DNA of 64,000 nucleotides, taken from Akanthomyces muscarius (taxonomy: Eukaryota; Ascomycota; Sordariomycetes; Hypocreales; Cordycipitaceae). This document shows positions 20,858 through 32,363 of the stretch, one piece after another. Location of the stretch: NCBI RefSeq assembly GCF_028009165.1, contig NC_079242.1, positions 2,294,001 to 2,358,000 on the forward strand, in the 5' to 3' direction. Under the pieces are notes generated by a model. That model saw nothing but the letters and a program-made list of their open reading frames with translations. It had not been told where the DNA came from and ran no database searches. A program made the translations under genes and the position numbers. Numbering within the stretch: the stretch's first letter is position 1; each line of letters begins with the position of its first letter.

Positions 20858-23091
20858 CTACTCTTGATAAGAAATCTTAATGGGCACCGTGTCGCTCACA
20901 TCCCAGTCGTCACCGTTCGCGGCATCTCCAAAGATTCGCAGCGCCTTGACCCGTACCTTGTACGTGCCCGCGCCAGCGTAGTAGCCATTGGCAAGTTCGC
21001 CATCCCAATAAAAGCCAAATCCGGCACCGCGAGTAATCATATGATAAGGAACCCCCGGAAGCTCGGCAATAACAGAGCCAGACGGAGCATCAACAATCTC
21101 AGCAGCGATAGTGGTCGTGCCCAGAGCGAGGTTGACCATGATCAGCGGTATGCCGTCGCTTGAGGCGGCAGTCCCAGGCTTGGGGAGCACGAATTCGGTA
21201 TCGGCAAGGACCGGCTTGTGGTTCTGGTCGTTGGAGTTCGACACAGATGCGCCATCGGACGGCAGCGTCGTCGCATTTCTCAAGGAGCCGGCGAGACCCT
21301 GATAAGGGATCGAGACAGATGAGGAGTCGCTGCCCTGGACGTATAAGAAGCCCGACCAAAGCGCAAGTCTATTGGCATCAACATCAGAAGGAGGGTCGGC
21401 AGAGACTTGAAGGGCCTGGGTTTGTCCAGCTGTGAGGGTAAACTTTGTGGTAGTGGCGCGCAGAATGCCAGAGGCAGGCGTTTGATCATTGGGAAACGAA
21501 GACGGATAGAAGCTACCATTGGCGAGAACGTAGACGGAGATCGCGGGCCGCACTGTAAGCTGGTACTCGACGGTCTCATTCCCAGCGTTTGTGACAGCAA
21601 CTTCGATATCATGGTTCATATGCTCAGTGTCGTTGAATGATAGGCTGACGGGCGAGATGAGCATTCTGCTATTGACGGCATTCAGAGCCTGCACAAGGCC
21701 AGCGCCTTGTTGCGCAGTAGGGGCCAGGACGTCATAAGTTTTCGATCCGTCGCTGAACTCGAGTGGCTTGGCACTGGCGGCGAGAAGCTTCTGCATGCGC
21801 TCTGGAGCAACAGGTCCCATGGCTTGATTGAGCAGGGCCATGACGCCAGCAACCATGGGCGTCGACATGGACGTTCCAGAGGCTCGACCGTACTTGTTAC
21901 CTGGGAGGGTCGACAGAATGTCACGTCCGGGACCGGCAAACTGAGGTTTAAAGTTCATCTCCATGGTCGGCCCCCAGGATGTGAATGCGCTGGGAGTTCC
22001 TCCCGTGCCAGGTGTTTCGGTGAGGTCGACCGCGGCGATGGAGTTGACGGCGGCGCCGTTTGCAGATCCAGAGGTATAGAACGCGCCGCGATTGCCATCA
22101 TTGCCGGCAGCGACCGTAGACGTGATGCCCTTTTCTGTGGCAAGCCTGCTGAGGAGCTGGGAAAAGGCATCGTCAGACCAGCCATAGGCGCCGCCCACAG
22201 AACAGCTGATGATTTGCGCGCCGTCTTGTGCGGCGCGCGCGGCGGCGGCCATGAGCATGTCCGTTCCGGTGCCGCCGCTGCAGCCAAAGACCTTGTACAT
22301 GCCAAAGGTGATGCCGGGGGCAACGCCGGTGAAGCTTGCGTCGTTGGCCTCGGCGGTGAGGATGCCAGACACATGCGTTCCATGCGATCCGCAATCCATG
22401 GGGTCGTCGTCGGGTTGGGGTTGATTGCCGCCGTTGAATGCATCTCCGACGAGATCGTAACCAAAAGATACTTTGCAGCCAGGGCCAAAACAGCCACCGA
22501 GAGCAGGGTGCGTGTAATCGACCTTGATATATGCGTCAGTGAAGGCCTGCGGTAACTCATGTAGCCCGACTTACACCAGAGTCAATCGCGGCCAATTTGA
22601 CACCTTTGCCGTTGAAGCCTTGAGCACGCAGTTGGTCCACCTGCATCATGCCGTGAGGGCTGAATGTATCGCTACGGACACTGCGACCGGACGGCGCAAC
22701 TTCCGTGACATTGAACTCGGGCCTATCATAAGCGTACACGGGCCATATGTTCTTGGCGGATCGGCCACCGCCAGCCAAGCTGTACGCGGAATTTGCCGCT
22801 GCTGCGTTGTCGTTGGCTTGGATGGAGACGCCTTTGAAGTGCTCAAAGTCAAAATGTACGCGGACATGGTCTAAATGAGCGCCCATGGCGTTTACAACAC
22901 TACTCGCATTCTATGACAGTCGTAAGCAGGGGATCGCCTATGGAAAAAGGCAGGACGTTTCCTACGTGGCCGTCTTCGTACTCGACAATATAGGCACCGG
23001 GGACTATCTTTCGTCCAGCCTCAAAAGGTGGCAGGGAGGCCGCAGCTGCAGATATGCCAGCAAGCAGCGACAATACCAATCTCACTGTCAT
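20858..23091 (-). CDS. Secreted subtilisin-like serine protease (S8)
   Basis: Three exons (23091-22966, 22910-22575, 22522-20858) with 55-nt and 52-nt introns, giving 708 residues. A signal peptide (MTVRLVLSLLAGISAAAAS) is followed by an I9-like propeptide (GAYIVEYEDGH joined to NASSVVNAM, then HFDFEHFKGVSIQ). The catalytic Asp is about residue 152 (AAIDSGVDYTHPALGG across an intron), His about 201 (CGSHGTHVSGI), the oxyanion Asn about 295 (AAGNDG) and the nucleophile Ser about 372 (SGTSMSTPMVAGV), all intact. The C-terminal 250 residues form a beta-rich Fn3-like region as in the larger fungal subtilases (minor extracellular protease class). There is no protease-associated insert. The predicted role is extracellular protein degradation. 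It is divergent from the Nudix gene across about 1.1 kb. Confidence 0.92.
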
Positions 23092-24178
23092 GATTGCCAA
23101 ATAGCTACCAGCTCTGACGAAAATAAGCCAAAGCAAGTATCGTAGAATGTAGAACGTCGACGGATAATGAGAGAAGCCGAAAGTGGAAAGACTGACATTA
23201 TTGTGCCGTGAAATATATGCTCGCCAGAAAGGATACATCTGGTCATGTCGAACCAACCCCATCCCACACCCCTTTGACACTTTGGTGAAAGCGGTTGCTA
23301 CACATGGATGTAAACGGCCCGCGAGGCATGATGAAAGGAACAAAGAACAAAGGCGTAGGTGTGATGGACACGCACGGACACAGGATCCCGTGTTTCGCTT
23401 AGAGTAAGCCAAGTGAAACAAAGCATGCTGAAAGACGCAGCTTTTTGCAGCGTGGTTGGCGGACGGCATCATCGCGGGCACTGGTCATTAACGTCTGCGC
23501 TCACATGGTGCAGACGACACACCCGCAGCGTCAGGTGCTCACCATGTCCTGCGCGCAAAATGACCCTCAATCCAGGGTGAGAGTGGGATGCATGGCCAAA
23601 TATCACGGAGCAAAAGTTCGAGTTTTCCCTTTCCAAAAAAAATGATGGAGGGGGAGAACAAGTGTTTTGTTGTCGCCTTTGCATGCGACCATTGTGAAAA
23701 GCACTCGACAGCTGCGATTACACCACGACAACTAACTTGTCACCCCAATCTAGAACGCACATGTCTGATATAAAATTTTAATTCCAAGTATCAATATCCA
23801 AAGCTTGAAAAATACTTCTCCGCCCATAAAGAAAGCCTCACGCAATACTCTTTTTCCGTGAACTTGCTCTAGGGTACGCAGCACTGTCCATGAGAGCTTC
23901 AACAGTGAAGGAAAAAGGACGACCTTTGCAAAGCTTGACAATCTCGACAAGGGAGGCATCTAGTCAATCTAATGTATATCATGCCACTGTTACCTCTATT
24001 TATTCAAATTGCTGTCCACCGTGCGACGTTGGCTGATTGAACCTAGCGGTGGAGCCTCCAAAAACCGGCTACTCGTTAACATCTCACGGTTCATCATTCA
24101 TCGTGGCGTCATCAAGCCTGCCTTGCAACCTACACGCACACACGACGTTCGTTGACAGCATCAAGAACCGCCGATATC
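23092..24178. other. Divergent promoter region (protease / Nudix)
   Basis: 1.09 kb with no supported gene. It serves as upstream region for the S8 protease (minus) and the Nudix hydrolase (plus). No clear repeats. Confidence 0.5.
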
Positions 24179-25268
24179 ATGGAAGCAACCGCAGCCGGGG
24201 AGCCACTCCCGTCACTCCTCGATCTCATCACCAAAGTTGACAAGTGAGCCACACCATCTCCCGCTCACCCAACATTGCCTCATCCAACAAAGCTTCTAAC
24301 GCCTCCCTCTCTCTGCCAGTCTTCCCCTCGACTTTCCCGCCAACAGCAGCCCCTACTACAAGTTCCTCCTCCCGCCTGACCCCCGCCCGCACGGCTTCAT
24401 CCACCCCACCACCGCCGAGCACCTCCCGTGGCCCTCGTCCTTTGCCATTGACCACGCTGCCGCCACCGTGACACTCGCCGTCCCCACGGCGGCCCTCGCC
24501 AACGCCGCGCTGCAGGCCGCCGTCGACGCCGCGCTCGCCTGCGGCCGCGACCGTTTCCCCACGCTCAGCGGCCTGCACAGCGAGCACTTTCTCATCCCCG
24601 GCGTCGCGCCCGCCGCGTACCCGGACCCGGCGCCGCTCCGGGTCGAGCGCTTCGCCGCGACGCTGTTTGGCATCAACACCCGCGGCGCGCACCTGACGGC
24701 CTACGTGCGCGACCCGGCGACGGCCGCCGTCGCCGGCATCTGGGTCGCCCGCCGCAGCCGCTCGCTGCACACGTACCCGGGGATGCTGGACAGCGCCGTC
24801 GCGGGCGGCGTCAAGGCCGACGACACCCCACGCGAGTGCATGCTCGCCGAGTCGCTCGAGGAGGCGCGGCTGACGCCTGCGGTCGTGGCGCCGCGGCTTC
24901 GCCCCGTCGGCGTCGTCACCCTGGCGAACCGGAACCCGCGCACGGAGCTGGTCCACGGTGAGATCCTGTACGTCTACGACCTGGATCTCTCGCCGGATGA
25001 AGGGACGGACGACGCAAGGGCCTCAGGCTTGGTGCCGCTGCCGGGCGACGATGGCGAGGTGGAGGAGTTTATGCTGATGGGCTGGCAGGAGGTGCTGCGG
25101 CGGATGAAGGCGGGCGAGTTCAAGCCGAATGTGTGCGCCATCATGATTGACTTCTTCATTCGTCATGGCCTCGTGACGCCAGAGACCGAGGAGCAGTACG
25201 TAGAGATCTGCAACAGGCTACGCAGAAAACTGCCAATGCCCACCAATGGTCTTGAGACGTGGCCATAG
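24179..25268 (+). CDS. DUF4743-Nudix hydrolase (thiamine pyrophosphokinase-related type)
   Basis: Two exons (24179-24243 and 24320-25268) joined across a 76-nt intron, giving KVDNLPLDFP and 337 residues. The N-terminal 130 residues are the DUF4743 domain found before the Nudix domain in fungal homologues of yeast YJR142W. The Nudix domain follows (GINTRGAHLTAYV, VARRSRSLHTYPGMLD). The Nudix box reads GGVKADDTPRECMLAESLEE followed by ARL: the metal-binding EExE-type glutamates (ESLEE) remain, while the usual Arg before the first Glu is Ala and the late Gly is Arg. Family members act on diphosphate-linked substrates, and oxidised or damaged thiamine diphosphates have been reported for relatives. 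Coding GC is very high. The start is the first ATG of the short first exon. Confidence 0.85.
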
Positions 25269-25868
25269 ATACAGCATGAAAGTGCTCAGGTATTGGTTGG
25301 CGGATCAAACTGATCCGTGAAAAACAGTTACAAAGAGAGCCGTCACATTGCGGTTGGTTGGCATCTTCAAAGCGTGAAATTTATCCACTCAGCCTAAATG
25401 GCAACGGTAACGCTACCATCAGCAACCAATTAGAATCTTGCTACTATAAAAAACACACCCGCTCCTCTCGTCGTTTCAATCCAAACCAAAACCAATCGCG
25501 TCATGCCAAAAACTCCGGTGCGCCTATGCCAGGCAAGCAAGCCTCTTCCTGGCTCCTTTGAAGCAAAATATCCCTCGCGGGAATCCAGTGACGCCTCAGC
25601 GGCGGTCCCTCTAGAGCCACCTCAACCTTTTTGGTCTAATCTTAGACCAGTTGCTTGTTCCCTCTTTGTGCGCCGCCACCGGCGAGGGCCTTGAAAAAAA
25701 AAGAGCATTTCGTTGCCTGCACAACAGCAAAAAATAGACAGAAAAAAGGAGGCCTCAAAAGCTTTTCTTCGTCGCCACTCAAAACTCGTATGCAAGTCCC
25801 ATTCCTCATAACGCAGTCTTATTCGTACAATGTGATCCGCTTTAGCGCCCACTAAATATGTTGTTGAA
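25269..25868. other. Convergent 3' intergenic region
   Basis: 600 bp between the convergent Nudix and bdf1 genes. It probably contains both 3' UTRs. Short frames only. Confidence 0.5.
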
Positions 25869-28800
25869 TCATTCCTCCTCCGAGTCCGAATCATCGCTCG
25901 AGTCCGCAAGCGGCGGCGACTGTGCAGACCCAGGAAAACCAGGAGCGGCAGGATCAGACCCTTCACCACCGTCCTTATACATTTGCCTTAGGGCAGTCAG
26001 CTGCGCGATCCTAGCCTCTTGTTCTTGAGCGCTCATGGGCTTGTTCTTTTTTGGTTTGCCAGCAGTTGTTTTGGATTTTGGAGCGCGGACGGGCTCGGGT
26101 GCCGGCGCGGGGCCAGACGAGTCCTTAGCGAAGCCTGGCAAAACTTTCTTGCAGAGCTCCCAGAGTTTCAGGAGGGCATCGTTGCTGAGCTGGTCAATAT
26201 CCAGCTCAAGCTCGCCATCATTGTTTTCGTTCTGGCCGGTGTCCTTCTTGATAATGTCGATAGCACGATCCAGATGCGTAGATTCCAGGTCGTTGATAGC
26301 GTTGGCAATGTGGTCCTTGTCTGCAGCCGTCAAGGTCTTCTTCGCAGCGCCCTTCTTACCGCCGCCCGTCTTCTTACCCGGACCGGCGCCAGTGGATTTT
26401 CGCCCACCAGCAACCTTGCCCTTTGCCCCTCTGGCCTTCTTAGCGCTCTTGTCGTTCTTGGGCTGGGCTTCACCGGCACTGGCGACAGCCTTGATAAGAG
26501 CGTGCTGTACCATATCGACGATGCCCTTTTGAATGTCAATCATTGACTGGTTGGCGCCGGGAACGAACATGGCATGCAGCTTCTTGGTTTCCTCGTCGAG
26601 TTTGGCTTGAAGTTCTTGAATCTCTTTGGAATTGTCCCCATGAGGGATGTCGTCCTCAGCGTCTTCGTCCTCGTCCTCCTCGTCACTCACGTCTGCCGAT
26701 GTAGGTGCATTTGCCTTGGCAAACTTGGTCAGCCAAGCATCTTTAGTCTTCATTTGTGACGTGTAGATGCCTTCCAGCTCTGCAGCTCTCTGTGAGACAG
26801 GATTTCCTTGGTTGGGAGGACCATTGAAGCTGTAGCAGTTTTCGAACACGAGCCGTACATGCTTGTCAAAGTCCTTGAGGTTGGTAAAATCGCCGGCCGA
26901 GAGCATCGTAGAAACTTTGCCCAGGTCCATTGGCTTCTTAATAATCGAATAGTAATCGGGGATATTCAGGCCTTCGGCATCAACGGGCTCAAGGAACCAC
27001 ATGTTGAGCTGCTCATATTTGGGGTTCATGACTTCGGTCAGAACCTCTGTGGCAAATTGCAGCTCAGGCTTGAGCTTCTTGCGCGAAGGCTTAGTTGTGT
27101 AGTCAATGTCCTTCGGCTTCGGCGCGCGAACTGTGCGCTTGGGGCGATCACCCTCGGTGGCGGTAGACCCGCGACGGTCACCGGCGACAGACTTGGCATC
27201 TGCGTCCGTCGAGGGACTACCTCGAGGTCCGGTAGATGTGCGGCGAGAGGCAGGGGCTTCGGCAATAGCAACGGCACGAGGCTCACGGGAGGGCTTAGCC
27301 TTGGGAACGGTCTTGGGCTTAGGAGGTTCTTCGGCAGGGGCAGCGAGCAGCTCTTCCCATAGAGCCTTGACGATGTTGAAAGCAGCAAATGTGACATCAT
27401 GCGTCGCGCCATTGAAATTGAGTGCATTCATGTAAATGAGGGAAGCGGCATTCTTGAACTCCCCAAACGTGGCATAGGCTCCATCTCCGTCGCGCACGTT
27501 GCGGTCGAGTTCCGAGAGATCCATAGGCTTTTCGATCTTGGCCAGGTAAGCTTCACGCAGCTGCGGCCAAAGTTTGATGACAGCATCACGGAAGTTTGCG
27601 CCTCCTTTAGTCTTCTTCAGTCTACCTATGGTCTTGCGAACCTCACGGCGCTGGTAGGTGCTGAAGGATCGGCCGTTGGCTTCGGAATCGTTCCAGTTCG
27701 GAAGAGTGTCAAGACTCGGGACGCGCTCAGCAGCGGAGTCGTCAACTGCAGCTGTGGCGTCCGCTACCGGGGCATCCTGGTTGGGGAGCTCAGCCATGGG
27801 CTTGTCCTCCTCAGGCTCGGTTCTGGCACGCTTAGCAGCTGGCTCTTCGTTGGCGGAGTCGTCTTCGCGTTCGCGAGCAATCTTGGCGGCAGGTGCATTG
27901 CCCATAGAAACCTCGACAGATTCAACAATAGGAGACGTGCCTGGCTGAGTCTCGATGTTGAGCTGTGACATGCTAGCGGGTTGAAGATCAACCTCAGAAG
28001 TGGGTAGAGCGATACTGTCCTGCCTCTCAAGAGATGGAGGCTGCTCGGGACCTTTGGCACTGGTAGTAGGGTCTCGCGGTGCATCTTCCATCTTGACATC
28101 CTCCGCTTCCTTCGTCTTGGCAGGCTCGTCGGCGGGCGTCTCTGTTGGGATGGTGGGAGTTGGCGTGGGCTCAACTGGAGTTGGCTCAGCCGAGGGCTTC
28201 TCGACTGGGACGGGCTCCTCCATCTTTGTGTCCTCGGGTTCCGTCTTGGATCCGAGCTTGGGGACGTCTTCCTTTGCCTCCTCCTTTGACTCCGCCCTGG
28301 GCTTCTCCAGAGTCTCCCTGTTGCCTTCTTCCGTAAGAACCTCTCTGGGGGCTTCTTCCGATGCGCTCTCCTCAGCAATAGGCTGAGGAGGCGTAGTCTC
28401 CGCAGGATTCTCACTGTGCTGCTGAGTAGGGGCCGATGGTGTTGTGTCTATCGCGGACGGAGCAGGGGCCTTCTCTTCAGGCTGCTGCGCGGGCGGCGCG
28501 GCAGGACTGAGCTCTGTCGAGGCAGGTTTGTCGGGCGATGGCTCAGCAGCAAGTGAAACACCATTAGTGCCGTTGTGTTCGGAAGACGAACCGCTCCCGT
28601 TGACGATGGGCGCGGGCGTGGATAATGCAGGCTCGACGGGAGCGGCGGTGGTGGAAGTGACGGAAGGCTCGGAGGACATAGGCTCAACAGGCTTTGCCGT
28701 GGGCTCAGTAGCCGCGAGACTGTGCGCATGGTATTGTATAAGCGAAATGAACAAGACAAAGCTTGGGCGCATTGCCTAGGCCGGCTAAGATCAAAACAAG

Positions 28801-28916
28801 TGCACTTACCCATTGGTATCGAGCTTTTGTTCAGGCTGCGGCGGAGAGAGCGGCAGCTTTGTCTCCGGAACAGGCGCGCTAGCTGGCGCTGGCGCGTCGG
28901 ACTTGGACAACTCCAT
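25869..28916 (-). CDS. bdf1: BET family double bromodomain transcription factor
   Basis: Two exons (28916-28810 and 28719-25869) with a 90-nt intron, 985 residues. Reads acetylated histones and links them to TFIID and chromatin remodelling in the nucleus. The N-terminal about 370 residues are Pro/Glu/Ala/Thr-rich and probably disordered. Bromodomain 1 (about 390-495) holds the acetyl-lysine Asn in YMNALNFNG, and bromodomain 2 (about 585-690) holds it in NCYSFNGPPNQ with the ZA-loop segment NIPDYYSIIKKPMDLG. An acidic stretch (DEEDEDEDAEDD), a basic Lys/Gly-rich stretch and the NET domain (ELELDIDQLSNDALLKLWEL) follow. The tail ends SSDDSDSEEE. The order BD1-BD2-NET is diagnostic. BD1 lacks part of the usual WPF-shelf sequence, so it may bind more weakly. 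It is divergent from the Utp12-domain gene. Confidence 0.93.
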
Positions 28917-31181
28917 GGCGATGCTTTGGCGGCGGATGCGCTTTGCGACGAGTGCGCTGAGGGTAGATGCAGCTCAGAAGGGTCGGCGCAGCATTAAATA
29001 GATGGATAGAGCGGCAGCGATGAAGGGCAGCCTCGCGAAAAGGCTCTAGGCACCGATGCGCCGTACACGGGCGGTGTTGTTGTGAGAGGCGGTGGCGCAA
29101 ACGGAATGCGAAAGTGAGGGAGCTGCAGGCAGCAACGTAACCTCGAGCGGCCTAGTGAACCGGAGAACGAAATCTCGGCGCAAAAGGGAATATTTGTTGA
29201 AGGAGACGTATGCGAACTGCGAAACGGCGCGCAAAGGAGAGATGATATGACGCGACCGCGCGAATGCGACAGGGAGAGGAGAGGCTGGCGCAAATTCAGT
29301 ACTGGGGACCGGAAGCGATAACGGGGTCGTGCGGATCGACGAGTTGAGTGCGACGGACAATGTCGAGGCGTAGAGAGTATTAAATTAATAAAAAAAGCAA
29401 TCCGAGAGTCGAGATGGATGCTATGCAGGTCCAGAAAGCAGAACGCGCCGGGGCGCAAAGGCAGAGAGGTACCTGGAGGGGGGCTTAAGGCCGAGTCGGG
29501 GGAGGGTCTGGGAGGGAAAGCGCGTGCACGTCGGTCTTTTTTTGTCAGCCGGAGGCGCGCTGGTATTTATTAGAGAACAAGTCCTCCGGTGGGACGGCCA
29601 GCCTATGCCTATACCGGGGTCAGGGAAAGGGCTGGTAATGCTCGGGGCGTGCTCGAGGCGTGAATAGGTGAAAAAAATTCACTTGGCCGAGTAGCCCCTT
29701 GGGGCTGCGTGTGGCTGAAAGCGCTGACCTAATGCGGCCGTTGCCGAGCGCTATTGGCTGGATTGCGAGAGCTCCCCACTGCAGGGGGTGTGCCTCGCCC
29801 GCCCGCCAGTGTGGTGTGGCTGGGGAGCTCCCAATGCGCCCCAATTATCTGTCCTGGCGGACGGTGCTCAACTTGCAATTTATTAATGATGCTACTCCGA
29901 GCCACCGGGTTTTACTCGAACCAACCATCTTTCTCATCGACGCCATCCATCACACTTTCTCCCGCGACAATCTTCTTCTACATAAAGCAAGCAACCACAT
30001 GAATGCTACCGCGACGATATCTGCAGCTACCCGCAATTGGCAGCATCCTCTCCTCCTTTGTCTCCCTCAAGTACGTGCCACCGCCCATGCCGTGCCACCC
30101 CATCCTGGCGTTTGCCGATTGCTCGTCCCCGTCCCACGTCTCTGTACAGTCCACAGAAGCTCGGATCACGTAGCCTGATAAGATGCATCGTGCGGGTGGG
30201 GGACACAGAGCTGGACTTGGGTACTGAGACCCCATCCTTCCAGAACGACGCCGTTGTGGTGCGACATTGTTGCAGTCGCATACACCTACCTACCTACACA
30301 AGCTTCGCGCTCGCTGTCCGCTGCTGATGCGCCGGCCCATATGCCGCACCCGCCCACTGCCGTCGCGTTTCGCTATCCCGTCTCCGAACTCACCAACCGC
30401 CCGCTGAGGGTACAAGCATACACCGGATACCAATTACCTCTCTGTGTACGGAGTACATAGACCGGGTCGCAGACGAGTGTCGGCAAGGGTGGTGGTGGAC
30501 CGTGGACCGCGTCGTACTGTGGACCGCGTCTTCTTCCCTGGCTGCTTGTTCGTCCTAGCCACCTTTTAAATGCCCATATCGTTCAAACGGGGCCCAAACT
30601 GGGGGTGCCGTGGAATTACCGCACGCCACCCTTATGAGCCACCAACTGTGGCGCAAACGGCCAGACGCCATGTCAGGTGACTCAGATGAAAACGGACTCA
30701 TGCCTGCAAACAGTCTCGGTAAAAGACGGCGCTGATAGCAATTCAAGGAGATTCGCGTGCAAACAGTTTACTCTCTGCAATTGGGGTTGCGCTCGCCGCG
30801 ACTTTTCCAGAACTTCCTCCAAAGTTAACAAGTGAATGGTTGCCATACCACGTGACCTCCTGCCATTCAATGTAAACTGGGCATTGTCTGATAAGATAAG
30901 ATAGCTGCTGCTTAGCTAATGTGTTTTTTTTTGGCTGTCTCGACCATCCGGCCGTATCTTTGGCCGGCCCGCCAAAAAAAAGTTCACCAGACGGCTAGGA
31001 AAATTTCCCAACTGTGAGCGACAAGACATCGCGACCTACTGATCGCCGGTCTCACTGGATTCCCATCATTATTGGACAGCCGGCTACTCGATATCATCAT
31101 ATACTCATTCGAAGCGACAGACTTCTTGTTATCTTTCTGATACTTATAGCGACGTGCAAATCTTCTCTCACCTCGTGCCTC
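28917..31181. other. 2.3 kb divergent intergenic region
   Basis: Upstream regions of bdf1 (minus) and the Utp12 gene (plus). No supported gene; short frames overlap on both strands. Contains a 10-bp inverted repeat (29769-29778 with 29821-29830), a repeated GTGGACCGCGTC at about 30490-30530 and three CCTA units near 30284. Confidence 0.5.
29769..29830. repeat. Inverted repeat GAGCTCCCCA / TGGGGAGCTC
   Basis: Perfect 10-bp inverted arms separated by 42 bp lie in the bdf1 upstream region. A stem-loop or paired binding sites are possible. Confidence 0.6.
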
Positions 31182-32363
31182 ATGCCGATGTCGACCAAAC
31201 GCAAAGCTCCAGTGAAGCTGGCAGCACCGGTCGCCAAAAAGAGCGCCAATATCCCCTCCAAAAACACAATCGACGAGTTGCACACGTCGGTCTCTGGTAC
31301 AGATGCCTTGCAAGGCTCAAATGTCGACACGATAGAGATTTCCTCCGACGCCGAGAGCGAGTATACCTCGGACGGTGAAGACGCCCCAGAGCAAGTAAAC
31401 GGCACTAAAGAGGTTGTCCAGGCTTCGAACGACAGCAAAGCCAAGGCCAGTTCTACAACCGTCGCCAACGACAGCAATGACGCTGGCTCAGATGCCGAAG
31501 GCGGCTCTCCCACGTTTGGCGAGCTTCTGCGCGGCAACGAGACCATTGACGTCTCTAGCCTGCTCCAGCAAGCCGTCACCAGCACCGCCGTGCAGCCCTC
31601 GCGCACCGCCATCGCTCCACCCTCCCTACAGTCCCTCACCACCGTTCTCACGCAAGCGCTCAAGACCGACGACACGGAGCTGCTCGAATCGTGCCTACAC
31701 ACGACCGACCTGACCACCATCCGAAACACGATAGAACGCATCGATAGCAGCCTCGCCGGCATCCTACTAAATAAGCTCGCCGCGCGCCTGTACCGGCGAC
31801 CGGGCCGCGCCGGTAACCTGATGATATGGGTCAAGTGGACGCTCATTGCCCACGGCGGCGCCCTGTCGTCGCAGCCGAAGGTCGTCCAGAGCCTCAACGG
31901 CCTGCAAAAGGTGCTGGCCGAGCGTGCCAAGGGCCTCAACAGCCTGCTCGCGCTCAAGGGCAAGCTCGACCTGCTCGAGGGCCAGATGGAGCTCCGTCGC
32001 AAGATGAAGCGCAGCACATCGGCGATGAAGAATGGCGCGACCAGCGACGACGAGGATGAGGTGGACGACAACGTCATCTGGGTCGAGGGCGAGACGCAGG
32101 ATGCTAGACTGGCCAACGGTCTGGCGGACGACGAGGATGCGCACATGCTCAACGGTGTCATTCCTGACTCGGACGGTGAAGACGACGACTCTGATGCCGA
32201 GGAAGACGACGACGTCGACGGTGCGGAGGAGTCGCTGGATGAGGACGAGGTGGACCACGACGACGTCGACGAGTCCATGGGTGAGGACGAGGAGAGCGAT
32301 GCGGAACCTGCGCCGCCTTCCAAGCTACAAAAAGTCGCCGGGTTCTTTTCAAAGCGCAAGTAA
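31182..32363 (+). CDS. Utp12-domain small-subunit processome protein
   Basis: 393 residues from MPMSTKRKAP at 31182; the frame is open upstream, but the basic, nuclear-type N-terminus starts here. Residues about 45-110 are acidic/Ser-rich. The Utp12 (Dip2/Utp12) helical domain spans about 115-280, including the segments TTVLTQALKTDDTELLESCL and LMIWVKWTLIAHGG, followed by SLNGLQKVLAERAKGLNSLL. The rest is a long acidic tail (EEDDDVDGAEESLDEDEVDH) ending in a basic FSKRK. Utp12-domain proteins belong to the t-UTP/UtpB parts of the U3 processome that matures 18S rRNA in the nucleolus. The WD40 repeats of full-length Utp5/Utp12 are absent, so this is the short fungal form or a separate paralogue. 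Divergent from bdf1. Confidence 0.8.
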   Translation: MPMSTKRKAPVKLAAPVAKKSANIPSKNTIDELHTSVSGTDALQGSNVDTIEISSDAESEYTSDGEDAPEQVNGTKEVVQASNDSKAKASSTTVANDSNDAGSDAEGGSPTFGELLRGNETIDVSSLLQQAVTSTAVQPSRTAIAPPSLQSLTTVLTQALKTDDTELLESCLHTTDLTTIRNTIERIDSSLAGILLNKLAARLYRRPGRAGNLMIWVKWTLIAHGGALSSQPKVVQSLNGLQKVLAERAKGLNSLLALKGKLDLLEGQMELRRKMKRSTSAMKNGATSDDEDEVDDNVIWVEGETQDARLANGLADDEDAHMLNGVIPDSDGEDDDSDAEEDDDVDGAEESLDEDEVDHDDVDESMGEDEESDAEPAPPSKLQKVAGFFSKRK

